NCBI RefSeq assembly: GCF_025753795.1
Contig: NZ_JAOWPS010000005.1
Location: forward strand, 612,094-676,093
Origin: Mesorhizobium sp. YC-39
GTDB lineage: Bacteria > Pseudomonadota > Alphaproteobacteria > Rhizobiales > Rhizobiaceae
Direction: 5' to 3'
DNA: 64,000 bases
Part shown: one piece after another, positions 44,508-53,866 of the stretch
Position numbering within the stretch: position 1 is the stretch's first letter
Layout: the number at the start of each line of letters is the position of its first letter
Program-made: the position numbers and the translations under genes
The notes under the pieces: model-generated
The model's database searches: none
Seen by the model: only the letters and a program-made list of their open reading frames with translations
Told to the model about the DNA's origin: nothing

Positions 44508-45821
44508 TCAGACCGCCGAGCCGTAGAGATCATAAGCGTCGGCGCGATCGATCTTGACGGTGACGATGTCGCCGGCGCGCATCGGTCGCCGCGACTGGAT
44601 GTGCACCGAACCGTCGATCTCGGGCGCGTCGTATTTGGTGCGGCCCTTGGCCGAGTTGCCATGCGCCTCGTCGATCAGCACCGGCAGGCGCTTGCCGACC
44701 TTCCTGGCGAGCTGCGTTGCCGAAATCTTCTGCTGGCGCTGCATGAAGCGGTGCCAGCGCGCTTCCTTGATCTCCCGCGGAACCTGCTCGAGGCCGAGCT
44801 CGTTGGAGCGGGCGCCCCTGACCGGCTCGTATTTGAAACAGCCGGCGCGGTCGATCCTGGCCTCATCCAGCCAGTCGAGCAGCATCTCGAAATCGTCGTC
44901 CGTCTCACCGGGAAAGCCGACGATGAAGGTGGAACGGATGGCAAGGTCCGGGCACACTTCGCGCCAGCCGCGAATGCGCTCGAGCGTCTTTTCGCCATGC
45001 GCCGGCCGGCGCATGTTCTTCAGCACCTGTGGTGAGGCATGCTGGAAGGGAATGTCCAGATAGGGAAGGATCTTGCCCTCAGCCATCAGCGGGATGACAT
45101 CGGCGACGTGCGGGTAGGGGTAGACATAGTGCATGCGCACCCAGACGCCGAGCTTGCCCAGTTCCTCCGACAGATCGAGGAATTTCGCCCGCACCTCGCG
45201 GTCGCCGAACTGGCTGGCCTGGTACTTGATGTCGATGCCATAGGCGCTGGTATCCTGCGAAATGACCAGGATCTCCTTGACGCCGGCCTTGGCCAGCTTC
45301 TCGGCCTCACGCAGAACGTCAGCCGCCGGCCGTGACACGAGATCGCCGCGAAGTGCGGGAATGATGCAGAAGGTGCAGCGATTGTTGCAGCCTTCCGAAA
45401 TCTTGAGATAGGCGTAGTGGCGCGGGGTGAGCTTGACGCCCTGCGGCGGCAAAAGATCGATGTAGGGGTCGTGGCTCGGCGGCGCCGCCTCATGCACGGC
45501 GGCCATCACGCTCTCGTAGGCCTGGGGGCCGGTAATGGCGAGAACGTTGGGATGCTTTTCGCGAATGACGTCCGGTTCGGCGCCGAGACAGCCGGTGACG
45601 ATGACCCTGCCATTCTCCGAAAGGGCGGAGCCGATGGCGTTGAGCGACTCGTCGCGCGCGGAATCAAGGAAGCCGCAAGTGTTGACGACGACGAGATCGG
45701 CGCCGTCATGCTTGCGCGCAATCTCGTAGCCCTCGGCGCGCAGACGCGTGATGATGCGCTCCGAATCCACAAGGGCCTTCGGGCATCCAAGACTGACGAA
45801 ACTGACGCGAGGGGCGGACAT
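44508..45821 (-). CDS. rimO: Ribosomal protein S12 methylthiotransferase RimO
   Basis: This 437-residue radical-SAM enzyme thiomethylates an aspartate of ribosomal protein S12. It has the N-terminal UPF0004 domain (VSLGCPKALVDSE), the radical-SAM cysteines in SEGCNNRCTFCIIP, and a C-terminal TRAM domain (PVLIDEAHG...AGDIVTVKIDRADAYDL). GCPKALVD distinguishes RimO from MiaB. Confidence 0.96.
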   Translation of the reverse strand: MSAPRVSFVSLGCPKALVDSERIITRLRAEGYEIARKHDGADLVVVNTCGFLDSARDESLNAIGSALSENGRVIVTGCLGAEPDVIREKHPNVLAITGPQAYESVMAAVHEAAPPSHDPYIDLLPPQGVKLTPRHYAYLKISEGCNNRCTFCIIPALRGDLVSRPAADVLREAEKLAKAGVKEILVISQDTSAYGIDIKYQASQFGDREVRAKFLDLSEELGKLGVWVRMHYVYPYPHVADVIPLMAEGKILPYLDIPFQHASPQVLKNMRRPAHGEKTLERIRGWREVCPDLAIRSTFIVGFPGETDDDFEMLLDWLDEARIDRAGCFKYEPVRGARSNELGLEQVPREIKEARWHRFMQRQQKISATQLARKVGKRLPVLIDEAHGNSAKGRTKYDAPEIDGSVHIQSRRPMRAGDIVTVKIDRADAYDLYGSAV

Positions 45822-45959
45822 AAAAGGGTTTTCCGGATTTTCGGGATTGGCGGCGCATTACCACACTTATTACGGCATTGGTATGGTCACGCGGCAGCGC
45901 GATGAAACGCACGACAAGCGTGTCGGTGCCGAATGCGAAAGCGGCGTGACAAGCGGACG

Positions 45960-46619
45960 TCAGCCGACCGCGTTGTTCACGTGCGGCCAGACTTCCATCG
46001 CGCCGCGATAGATCATGTCGACAGCGACATAGAGGATGATCAGCAGACCGACATAGGCGATCCAGCGATGGCGGTGCAGCAGCCTGGCGATGAAGCTCGC
46101 GGCCAGGCCCATCAGCGCGATCGACAGCACGAGGCCGATGATCAGCACGGAGAAGTGATCGCGCGCCGCACCGGCAACCGCCAGCACGTTGTCGAGCGAC
46201 ATCGAGACGTCGGCGACGACGATCTGCAGCGCCGCCTGGCCGAGCGTCTTGCGCGGCGCCTTGCCGGCCACGAGACTATCCTTGTCAAGATCGGAATTTG
46301 ACAGCGCTTCGGTCGCTTCGTGCTCATCGGCATGGGAGGTGCGCAGTTCGCGCCACATTTTCCAGCAAACCCACAGAAGCAGAATGCCGCCGGCCAGCAA
46401 CAGGCCGACAATGGCGAGCAGCTGGACGGTGACGGCGGCAAAACAGATGCGCAGCACCGTTGCGGCCAGCACGCCGATGAGGATGGCCTTCTTGCGCTGT
46501 TCGGTCGGGAGACCCGCTGCGGCAAGGCCGATGACGATGGCGTTGTCACCCGCCAGCACAAGGTCGATGGCGATAACCTGGAGCAGGGCCGAGAAGCCCG
46601 CGGCGGTAAAAATTTCCAT
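45960..46619 (-). CDS. TerC/YjbE-family integral membrane protein
   Basis: The 219-residue protein has seven hydrophobic helices with the paired acidic motifs IDLVLAGDNAIVIG and ADVSMSLDNVLAVAG, typical of YjbE-type TerC proteins. Relatives are linked to manganese export or metallation of exported proteins. An acidic/His loop (TSHADEHEATEAL) connects the halves. ATG 46619 was chosen over a long arginine-rich upstream extension. I could not recognise a yybP-ykoY riboswitch upstream. Confidence 0.88.
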   Translation of the reverse strand: MEIFTAAGFSALLQVIAIDLVLAGDNAIVIGLAAAGLPTEQRKKAILIGVLAATVLRICFAAVTVQLLAIVGLLLAGGILLLWVCWKMWRELRTSHADEHEATEALSNSDLDKDSLVAGKAPRKTLGQAALQIVVADVSMSLDNVLAVAGAARDHFSVLIIGLVLSIALMGLAASFIARLLHRHRWIAYVGLLIILYVAVDMIYRGAMEVWPHVNNAVG

Positions 46620-46811
46620 CAACTGGACGTTCCTCGCTCTTCGCCGATCGTTCGCGTCGAGTGTCCGCCTACGTGTATGGTTCCGACGCGTCAAGAGACT
46701 GGTTGGGAGAATCCGGAATTCGTATCATTCAGGAGAAGCGCAGGGCGCCAACCAAGAACTCAAACCATACCAGTAATATATTGAATTCCTTAGTATGTTT
46801 GGTTATCCAGC

Positions 46812-47201
46812 CTAATCGTAGAGATTGTATTTCGCCCAATCGGCTTCCGGAATCTCCTCGCCGATCCGATAGCGAAAATCCAGAACCTGCATATGGTCGG
46901 GCGCCGTCTGGCACTTGAATTTCAGTCGGTACCACTGCCCTTTGCTGCGAAAGGCAGCCCCAGGGCTCCTGATTGCATCGGCGCCCATTTCGGGTGTCGC
47001 AAACGCGTAAGCGACGACGCGATCGGCATTGTATTTGCGATCGTCGTGGCTGATCCGGTCGAGTACTTCAGCGTCGCAGCGCTGTTCGAGCCGGGTTTGC
47101 GGGTCGAGTTTCAACAGGCCGGCGCGCAGGGCGCTGTCCATGGCATTGGCCGGCAAAGCCAGCGTTGCTGATGCCAGGACGGTTAGACACAGCTTCTTCA
47201 T
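46812..47201 (-). CDS. DUF930 secreted protein
   Basis: The 129-residue protein has a signal peptide (MKKLCLTVLASATLALPANA) and the DUF930 pattern: LKLDPQTRLEQRCDAEVLDRI, ...NADRVVAYAFA, then WYRLKFKCQTAPDHMQVLDFRYRIG. Two mature cysteines could pair. Function unknown. ATG 47201 starts the signal peptide. Confidence 0.82.
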   Translation of the reverse strand: MKKLCLTVLASATLALPANAMDSALRAGLLKLDPQTRLEQRCDAEVLDRISHDDRKYNADRVVAYAFATPEMGADAIRSPGAAFRSKGQWYRLKFKCQTAPDHMQVLDFRYRIGEEIPEADWAKYNLYD

Positions 47202-47292
47202 GGGCGGGAGAAGCACCATATTTCGGCGGAAAAATCAACCGGACGAGGCCTCGGTCATCACGACGCATGTTACCGCTAGCTAGACCGCCCGC

Positions 47293-47928
47293 TCACAGTG
47301 CCGGCCTTAAACGAGGGCTGAAGAGCAGTTTCAGATAGGTCCGGAACAGCATGATTTGCGCCGGCAGTGCACTCGGCTCATTCAACGCCTTGGACAGAAT
47401 GATACCTCCTTCGGCCACGCCCATGACCATGTCGGCGAGGGCGCCCATGTCGACCGGCTCGTTAGGAGGGTATAACGCGCGGATATCCTCGATCATTGCG
47501 AGAAACCTGGCACGCCAGCCCAGGATTGCAGAACGATTCAACTCGCGAACCTCGGTGTTGAACATCCTGTCCTGGTAGGCGGTCGTGGCGACCAGGCAGC
47601 CGGGGTGCGCCTGCGGCAAATTCTCGAACAGTTCAGCAAGCATTTTCAGGCCGACCAGCATGGCATGCAATGGATCGTCATTGAGTTCGCGTGCCCTGCC
47701 GAACAGGTCGTCGAAAATGCGATCCTCCTCCTCGATGTAGCGCCGGATCAACGCCTGCGCCAACGCGTTCTTGTCGGCAAAATGGTAGAAAAATCCGCCC
47801 TTGGATATCTCTACGGCCGCGACGATTTCGTCGATCGACGTCGCTTCGAAGCCTTTCAGCAGGACAGCGTCCTGGGCGACGTCCATAATGCGCTGTCGCG
47901 TCGAACTTCCGCGTACATTTGTGCTCAA
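47293..47928 (-). CDS. TetR-family transcriptional regulator
   Basis: The 211-residue protein has an N-terminal TetR helix-turn-helix: TRQRIMDVAQDAVLLKGFEATSIDEIVAAVEISKGGFFYHFADKNALA. The C-terminal ligand domain contains HPGCLVATTAYQD. It is divergent from the Tat-exported nitroreductase-like gene and probably controls it. The 242-base gap contains a small palindrome AGACA-T-TGTCT at 48005-48015 that could be an operator. The start is TTG 47928. Confidence 0.9.
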   Translation of the reverse strand: MSTNVRGSSTRQRIMDVAQDAVLLKGFEATSIDEIVAAVEISKGGFFYHFADKNALAQALIRRYIEEEDRIFDDLFGRARELNDDPLHAMLVGLKMLAELFENLPQAHPGCLVATTAYQDRMFNTEVRELNRSAILGWRARFLAMIEDIRALYPPNEPVDMGALADMVMGVAEGGIILSKALNEPSALPAQIMLFRTYLKLLFSPRLRPAL

Positions 47929-48170
47929 GGCATACCCGCTTTCTGGACCGTCAGTACAAAATCTTACGACGACGGCGCGCAGTCATGCCGGCTGCGGCTC
48001 TGCAAGACATTGTCTCTAAACAACAATTTTCGATTTGCGGCCAGTATACCGTAAGCCAACTGGTTTTGGAACGCTGGTCCGTGGATGTTCTGGGCACACG
48101 AAACCACAAGCCAGACGGCGCATCCGCGAAGCTGAAGTCAAGTCGCCGAGGCGCATCAGGAGACAGAACA

Positions 48171-49550
48171 ATGTTCGACCAAACCCGTAGAAACGTACTG
48201 GGTGCATCCGTGATCGGTGCAAGTGGCCTGCTGGGCGGCATCGCGTCCGGCGCCACTCCGGTGAAACCGCAGAATGATGTCAGAACCGCCCCGGAGCGCG
48301 GCCTTGCGCAAGTCGCTACCTTTCCGCTGCTCCAGGCGATTCACGGCCGCCGCTCGCGGCGTTTTGCGAAGGGCGCATCCATTCCGGACGGTCCTCTTGC
48401 CTATACCTCAAAAAGTCCTGCGGCGCCGATCACCGAGATCGAAAAGATGCTGCTCTTGACCACAGTGGCGGGCAACACGGGATGGGCAAATCTCATTCCG
48501 CACAACAAACACTACGCTCCAAAAATGCCGAACTATGCGGGCGCCGCCGGTGGCCGCACATTCCCGTCTTCGGCAGGGTTTCACACATCGGAGATCTTCT
48601 TCACCGACGATACCGGAGTCTATTTCCTGCCGACGCGGGACATGGCGTCCGTCATGTCGGTCGGCGGCGAGACTGACTTGGACGCGTATCTCGGGGCGCA
48701 CCGGTCGCGCATCGTCAAACTGGCGGATCAGCGGCTAAACGTCCCGCGCTCTCCCGAGCACATGGAGATGCACAACGAGTGGTGTGGCAATGTTCCCGGC
48801 AGCACGCTGATTATTCCTGTCGCGGATCTCGCTCAGCACATGGTGCTCACGCTTTGCTACCTCGTTCAGAACGGAGCCTGCGTCTACGACGACGTCAATG
48901 GCCGGCCAATCCCGGGGCTCGAAAACTTCGCCGGGCTGGTGGATCTGCAGAATCCGTATCCGCTGACGTTCGTAGAGCAGTTGGCTCTCACCGAAGTTAC
49001 CGTTGAAACCTCGACGGCCTGCTACGCGGGCGCCCTAATGCTGCAGGCACTTGGTCTCGGCGGCTGGATGTACGATGGCCTCAACCCGTTCACGGTTCAG
49101 GGCGCCAGCGGCGATCCCGCCGTTCCCGGTCTCGGGTTCCGGTTCGACATGATCCCCGGAAAACCATTGCCCCATGTGACCGGACTGCCGGGCGTGTTCG
49201 AAGCGCACTGTCCGCCGCATTTTCCGGACATGCGCGCCGCCGTGGAGGCGGTGGTCGAGCGCAAGTTCGGCAAGGGAGGGCCGTTCCATGGCGAGACAAA
49301 AGGCCCCTACAAGCACTCGGAGATAGTCCGCACCAGCGCCGCGCCGATGGGAGCGGAGTTCGTCGACTGCGTGTCCGTGATGGCCCAGTATATATACGAT
49401 ACCTTCGGCAGATTCCCGGCCACCGTGCCGGCGATCTTCAACCTGATGTATCTCCAGGCGCATCGGCTCGACACAGAGTTCTACGACATGCATTTCGCGC
49501 CGGGCGCCTACCTCAGTACGCACGCTGAGCACGACAGCAACTGGGGCTGA
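48171..49550 (+). CDS. Tat-exported nitroreductase-like protein of unknown function
   Basis: The 459-residue protein begins with a twin-arginine signal (TRRNVLGASVIGASGLLGG). The mature part opens LLQAIHGRRSRRFAKG, similar to the RRSxR start of nitroreductase/SagB flavin folds. Later TSTACYAGALMLQALGLGGWMYDG resembles the helix after the flavin site. The family resemblance is distant and the reaction unknown. AGGAGAC precedes ATG 48171. Export by Tat implies a cofactor bound before transport, consistent with a flavin. Confidence 0.7.
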   Translation: MFDQTRRNVLGASVIGASGLLGGIASGATPVKPQNDVRTAPERGLAQVATFPLLQAIHGRRSRRFAKGASIPDGPLAYTSKSPAAPITEIEKMLLLTTVAGNTGWANLIPHNKHYAPKMPNYAGAAGGRTFPSSAGFHTSEIFFTDDTGVYFLPTRDMASVMSVGGETDLDAYLGAHRSRIVKLADQRLNVPRSPEHMEMHNEWCGNVPGSTLIIPVADLAQHMVLTLCYLVQNGACVYDDVNGRPIPGLENFAGLVDLQNPYPLTFVEQLALTEVTVETSTACYAGALMLQALGLGGWMYDGLNPFTVQGASGDPAVPGLGFRFDMIPGKPLPHVTGLPGVFEAHCPPHFPDMRAAVEAVVERKFGKGGPFHGETKGPYKHSEIVRTSAAPMGAEFVDCVSVMAQYIYDTFGRFPATVPAIFNLMYLQAHRLDTEFYDMHFAPGAYLSTHAEHDSNWG

Positions 49551-49650
49551 GACCCGTTCCGCTGTGCCGCTCTTTCGCAATTTTGAGCCCGATATCCCGA
49601 TCAACGCAAAGCGAGGCCGAAGTCGAACTCTTCGGTCGTTGGAAACCACT

Positions 49651-49965
49651 ATGTCAGTATGGTCAAGTTCCCTCTACCACAAGGTCGCGGCGTGTTTCGG
49701 GAGGCAGCTAAGGTCAAATCGCGATACATGGCCTGAACTCGCGCCACTCAGTTACCTCAATGATCATCTGCTTAAGGATGTTGGTCTAGAGCGCAGAGGT
49801 GCCGGCTCGATCGCCTTCCGGCAGCGCGAGGATGTCGTCTACTGCACTGAATTTGGCACGGCTTCGAGCCGTCAAGTCGCCTTTGGGACGACCGGCATGG
49901 GTCTTGGTCGTGTCAAAAGGCGTGGCCGGCCTGGTTCGCGCATCACTGCTCCAAAAGGTGTTTGA
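49651..49965 (+). CDS. Small protein with a DUF1127-like segment
   Basis: The 104-residue frame contains PLSYLNDHLLKDVGLERR, close to the DUF1127/YjiS core (L..L.D.LLKDIGL.R) of many small alphaproteobacterial proteins, some of which bind RNA. The tail after that segment is longer than usual and basic. The ATG at 49651 lacks a strong ribosome-binding site, so the start is tentative. Confidence 0.5.
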   Translation: MSVWSSSLYHKVAACFGRQLRSNRDTWPELAPLSYLNDHLLKDVGLERRGAGSIAFRQREDVVYCTEFGTASSRQVAFGTTGMGLGRVKRRGRPGSRITAPKGV

Positions 49966-50079
49966 GCCCGAAACCAGACACTTCGAAACCAAACGCTTGG
50001 AGTGGGCAAGAAACTAAATGGCGCATTGCGCCGTGAACGGGGCGTGACGCCTGGCGAATTTTCAGTGCCGCGCAAATCG

Positions 50080-50850
50080 TCACATCTGCACGGACATTCC
50101 GCCATCGACGGTCAAGACATGGCCGTTGACGAAGGTAGCCGCATCGCTGGCGAGGAAAAGGGCGGCGCCGGCGATTTCATCCGGCCGTCCCCAGCGTTGC
50201 AGCGGAACCCGCTGGCGGGCGAAGGAATGCATGTCGGGATTTTCCGCCAACGCGGCATTGGTCTCGGTTGCAAACATCCCAGGGGCAATGGCGTTGCTGG
50301 TCACCCCGTGCGCGCCATATTCGACGGCCATGCTGCGCATCAGGCCGGTCAGGCCTTGCTTGGCGGCGGGATAGACGGCGTCACCTGGACGCGCCATTTC
50401 GCCAACGATCGAGGTAACCGCGATCAGCCGGCCATAGCCTTGCGCCTTCATGATCTCCGCCGCGTCTCGCGACAGTGAGATCGCCGAGAGCAGATCGGTC
50501 CGGATCAGCTCAAGGATATCGTCATCCCCGAACGCCACAAGCGGCCTCCTGTCGCGGGCGCCGACATTGTTGACGAGGATGTCCAACCGGCCGCGGGTCT
50601 GACGGATGTCCGCGATCGCGGCGCGGCCGGCTGCCGTGTCCGCTATGTCGAAGATCGCCGCCTCGGCACTGCCGCCGCTCTTTGCGATGGTGGCGACGGC
50701 GCTGTCGAGCGTTGCGGCCGTACGACCGGTCACAACCACATGGGCTCCCGCTTCGGCAAAGGCGCGCGCGATCTCGAAGCCGAGTCCACGCCCGCCTCCA
50801 GTGACGAGCGCCACACGCCCCTTAAGGGAAAACCTGTCGAAAATGCTCAT
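50080..50850 (-). CDS. SDR-family oxidoreductase
   Basis: The 256-residue classical short-chain dehydrogenase has the cofactor motif TGGGRGLG, NNVG, the catalytic Ser in AVTSIVG and YPAAK, with the C-terminal GHVLTVDGGMSVQM. It resembles gluconate 5-dehydrogenase and 3-oxoacyl-ACP reductase-like enzymes; the substrate cannot be assigned. It is divergent from the AraC-type gene. Confidence 0.92.
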   Translation of the reverse strand: MSIFDRFSLKGRVALVTGGGRGLGFEIARAFAEAGAHVVVTGRTAATLDSAVATIAKSGGSAEAAIFDIADTAAGRAAIADIRQTRGRLDILVNNVGARDRRPLVAFGDDDILELIRTDLLSAISLSRDAAEIMKAQGYGRLIAVTSIVGEMARPGDAVYPAAKQGLTGLMRSMAVEYGAHGVTSNAIAPGMFATETNAALAENPDMHSFARQRVPLQRWGRPDEIAGAALFLASDAATFVNGHVLTVDGGMSVQM

Positions 50851-51051
50851 GCCAAGCGGTCCTGTGCAGGCACAGGGATAGTCAAAACCATGCCACGCAG
50901 CAATCGGCAGCTATGTCGCGGGACGGCGGGGAACCGACTGCAAATGGCGGATCCGGCGAAGGGCAGGGTTGATGCAAGCCGCCACGGCAATAGATTAGAT
51001 GCGAGCGCCGAAGAACGCCCGCCGAGAAAGTGCCCCTTACGGGAGAGGCTC

Positions 51052-51831
51052 GTGACGTCTGACACCAACACACCCGTCCTTTCCGGGGCGATCGGGGACT
51101 ACCGTGAATTCAATCCTCCGGCCGCACTCGAAGGGCATTTCCAGTGTGTCTGGTCCAATGCGGTGCGACCGGATGGAGGTGGCCCGTCGGCCGTGGTCCC
51201 GGATGGCTGCGTCGACATCACCTGGATCAACGGCGAGCTGGTCGTAGCAGGCCCCGACGTTGCCGTCGCCATCTCGACACTGACACCCGGCTGTACCGTG
51301 ATCGGCGCCCGCTTCCGGCCAGGGGCGGCAAGCAGGTGGCTCGGCCTGCCAATGTCGGAGATTGTCGGCGGCCGGGTGCCGCTCAGCCACTTTTGGGGAA
51401 CACTGGCGCGCGAAATCGCCCAGAGAATTGGTGATGCGTCCTCCACGGCGGAGGGGATGCGGGCGATGCAAGCGGCACTCTCCAAGCTCGCACCCGATGT
51501 CGAGCCGCCGCCTCCGGACATGGGATTTGCCTTCAATGCGCTGAAAACCGAATCCGCCGGGCGGGGCATGGCGGTGATCCTCGACCGGCTGGACGTCAGC
51601 CCGCGCACGCTGCGCCGCCGCTGCCAGGAGGCTTTCGGCTATGGCCCGAAGACGCTCGACCGTATTCTCCGCTTCCAGCGGTTCCTGAACCTGGCGCGGC
51701 AGTCCGGCGGCGAGCGCCTTGCCGGTCTCGCCTTCGAAGCGGGCTATAGCGACCAGGCCCATCTTACCCGCGAGGTACGGCGTCTGTCAGGCTTTTCGCC
51801 CGCTACGGTTCTGCGGCAGTACGGCGCCTGA
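51052..51831 (+). CDS. AraC-family transcriptional regulator
   Basis: The 259-residue protein has an N-terminal ligand domain with AVVPDGCVDITWINGELVVAGP (DUF6597-like) and a C-terminal AraC double helix-turn-helix ending LAFEAGYSDQAHLTREVRRLSGFSPATVLR. The start is GTG 51052, preceded by GGGAGAGG; the open frame extends further upstream without family support. SRPBCC and VOC genes follow on the same strand. Confidence 0.88.
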   Translation: MTSDTNTPVLSGAIGDYREFNPPAALEGHFQCVWSNAVRPDGGGPSAVVPDGCVDITWINGELVVAGPDVAVAISTLTPGCTVIGARFRPGAASRWLGLPMSEIVGGRVPLSHFWGTLAREIAQRIGDASSTAEGMRAMQAALSKLAPDVEPPPPDMGFAFNALKTESAGRGMAVILDRLDVSPRTLRRRCQEAFGYGPKTLDRILRFQRFLNLARQSGGERLAGLAFEAGYSDQAHLTREVRRLSGFSPATVLRQYGA

Positions 51832-51898
51832 CTGGCCGTTTTGTTCAATACGCGACCGTAACGTCTGCCTAATCTGCCTTTATTCGAAGGAGGCAGAT

Positions 51899-52297
51899 AT
51901 GAGCATCTACAAATCCCGCATCATCACCGTGTCCATCGACCGGGACTGGCGCGAAGTCTACGACTTCGCCTCCATCCCGGAGAACTTCCAGCGTTGGGCG
52001 GCGGGCCTCGGCAGGCGCTTCGAGCAATCGGGCGAGGAGTGGAAGGCGGAGGATCCGGACGGTCGGCTCATCCGCATCCGCTTCTCCCGGCCCAACGAAT
52101 TCGGTGTCCTCGATCACATCGTCTTTGCCGGGGACAAGGAAACCCGCAATGCGGTGCGCGTGGTTCCCAACGCGACCGGCGCGGAGGTCATGTTCACCCT
52201 TCTGAAGCCGCCGGACATGACTGAGGAGATTTTCGCTGCCGACGCCGCCGCGGTGGAGCGCGACCTCCGGGCCCTGAAAGCACTGCTCGAACGCTGA
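51899..52297 (+). CDS. SRPBCC-family protein
   Basis: The 132-residue protein shows an SRPBCC/polyketide cyclase-like fold: ITVSIDRDWREVYDFASIPENFQRWAAGL, with strands and a C-terminal helix. Ligand and activity are unknown. GAAGGAGG precedes ATG 51899. It lies 67 bases after the AraC gene and 27 bases before the VOC gene, so the three are probably co-transcribed. Confidence 0.82.
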   Translation: MSIYKSRIITVSIDRDWREVYDFASIPENFQRWAAGLGRRFEQSGEEWKAEDPDGRLIRIRFSRPNEFGVLDHIVFAGDKETRNAVRVVPNATGAEVMFTLLKPPDMTEEIFAADAAAVERDLRALKALLER

Positions 52298-52324
52298 GCT
52301 TCAAAACCACGAAAGGAGACGATC

Positions 52325-52681
52325 ATGGCTAAATCCAGCAACGACAAGCGCATCGACTATGTCGAGTTTTCCGTCGGCGACATCGCGCGCTCGCGCGACT
52401 TCTATGGCAAGGCCTTCGAATGGTCCTTCAAGGACTATGGACCGGGCTATTGCGAGTTCAACGACGGCCGCCTGACGGGCGGCTTCGCTCTCGGTGGCCA
52501 AAGCAGAGCGACAGGTGGTCCGCTGGTGATCCTCTATGCCGACGACCTTGACGAGACCCAGCGCCGCGTCGAGGAGGCCGGCGGCAAGATCGTCAAGCCG
52601 GCTTACTCCTTCCCCGGCGGCCGCCGCTTCCATTTCTCCGATCCGGACGGCTATGAACTGGCGGTGTGGTCGAGCAAATGA
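52325..52681 (+). CDS. VOC-family (glyoxalase/bleomycin-resistance fold) protein
   Basis: The 118-residue protein has the beta-alpha-beta-beta-beta pattern: IDYVEFSVGDIARSRDFYGKAFEWSF, ...GGPLVILYADDLDETQRRVEEAGGKIVKPAYSFPGGRRFHFSDPDGYELAVWS. Metal ligands are not certain. AAAGGAG precedes the ATG. A decayed copy of its 3' half, including the downstream hairpin, lies about 800 bases further on. Confidence 0.88.
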   Translation: MAKSSNDKRIDYVEFSVGDIARSRDFYGKAFEWSFKDYGPGYCEFNDGRLTGGFALGGQSRATGGPLVILYADDLDETQRRVEEAGGKIVKPAYSFPGGRRFHFSDPDGYELAVWSSK

Positions 52682-52691
52682 GGAGAAGGAA

Positions 52692-52716
52692 GGGCGCCGG
52701 GCCGGATCCGGCGCCC
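52692..52716 (+). terminator. Hairpin after the VOC gene
   Basis: GGGCGCCGG (52692-52700) and CCGGCGCCC (52708-52716) form a perfect stem around GCCGGAT, 11 bases after the VOC stop; CCGC follows, not a U run. A diverged counterpart follows the VOC relic at 53509-53534. The remaining gap to 52972 shows nothing else. Confidence 0.6.
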
Positions 52717-52972
52717 CCGCATCAATTTCCTTCTGAAGGTCCGGCACCTCCGATCACGCGATCTACAGGAGAAAAACATCTCCCTCGCGACAGCCACTGA
52801 AATTGCTCAGGAAGGCGTCAATATATGCAGCGCTAAAGGCTACAACGTCTCGATGGGCCGTCGTCGATCGGGCTGGCTTGCTTCGCGCTCTGATGAGAGC
52901 CGATAGGGCATGGCCACATACAATTGGTCCCGATGGAAACCTCGATGAGGAATGCGCCACGGAAACAGCCAA

Positions 52973-53179
52973 TCAAAACGCGCGTTGGGGGGCCATTTGC
53001 TTGTGCTTTTCGAAGATCGCCAGCTTGTGCGGATAAGTGATCCGCACCTTGGCGTTGCAGCCGTCGCATCTGATGTGCGCGATCGTTCTCAGCGCAGAGC
53101 CCTTCCTCACCGTCGGATGCGAGCAATCCGGACAACCGAATGTGAGCGCGATATCGGACAAGTTTTCGGCTAAACCCAT
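52973..53179 (-). CDS. Small zinc-ribbon protein
   Basis: The 68-residue protein has two CxxC knuckles, FGCPDCSH and IRCDGCNA, about 25 residues apart, as in single zinc ribbons. The rest is basic and short. ATG 53179 is chosen because AAGGAG lies six bases upstream. Function unknown; such ribbons bind nucleic acid or protein partners. Confidence 0.7.
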   Translation of the reverse strand: MGLAENLSDIALTFGCPDCSHPTVRKGSALRTIAHIRCDGCNAKVRITYPHKLAIFEKHKQMAPQRAF

Positions 53180-53372
53180 TTCCATCTCCTTCGCAGCGCT
53201 TGGCGACACCATTCAAAGCCGTCGTGTGTGAAACTGATATGAAGACGCTCACACAATGACCGAAGAAGCTCGCTGTCCCGCAATTAGCGAGCCCAACTCT
53301 GGCGAGTCTCTATGTGCAATTCAGATGCCAATCCGATCGTGCCAAAACGGGACGAGGCATGCCGGAATCTTT

Positions 53373-53495
53373 GAGGAGATCGAGAGCGGCGTCGCCGGCG
53401 GCAAGATCGCCGAGCCGGACTTACGCCTTCCCAGGCGGCCGCCCATTTCTTCGATCCGGACGGCTATGGGCCGGCGGTTGTGGTCGGAGAATTGA
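53373..53495 (+). pseudogene. Decayed 3' fragment of a VOC-family gene
   Basis: The stretch aligns with the 3' half of the intact VOC gene at 52325-52681: GAGGAGATCGAGAGCGGC, GCCGGCGGCAAGATCG, TTACGCCTTCCCAGGCGG and GATCCGGACGGCTATG are near-identical segments. Small deletions, including about 5 bases in the GGCGGCCGCC region, shift the frame. The homology continues into a matching hairpin (GGCGCC at 53509 and 53529). The 5' half is missing. Confidence 0.8.
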
Positions 53496-53653
53496 AGAGG
53501 TGGAAAGAGGCGCCAGGGGGGCAGGTCCGGCGCCTCTTTCGAACGGTTTGGCGGGACTTATGACGCTCTTGGAGCAAAGCCAAAGATGCTTCGGCTCACG
53601 TCAGACGCTCCGGCACCTACGGCGGTCAGTCGGGGCTTGCTCTTATCGAGCGC

Positions 53654-53866
53654 CTATTCTGCCGCTTTCGCGTCTTCCTTTTTGAGGATCGGCGTATCGG
53701 CAGTTGTCGCGGTCTCGGCAGTTGCCGGCGTATTGCTGTTCGCGATGCTTGCCACTTTGGTTTGCTGATCTACGGAAGCCGTCGTTTTGGTGTGGCCGGG
53801 ACATTCCGCTGCGGCGCCGGACACTGAAAGGCATAGAGCGGCGGCGACTAAGATGGTGGTCCTCAT
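53654..53866 (-). CDS. Small secreted Ala/Thr-rich protein
   Basis: The 70-residue protein is a signal peptide (MRTTILVAAALCLSVSGAAA) followed by about 50 low-complexity residues rich in Ala, Thr and Lys, with one cysteine. ATG 53866 has AGGAG upstream. Likely disordered; function unknown. Confidence 0.6.
   Translation of the reverse strand: MRTTILVAAALCLSVSGAAAECPGHTKTTASVDQQTKVASIANSNTPATAETATTADTPILKKEDAKAAE

Noticed and set aside
46620..46811. Possible yybP-ykoY manganese riboswitch before the TerC/YjbE-like gene
   Set aside because: The family is often linked to that riboswitch, but the conserved loop sequences are not visible here.
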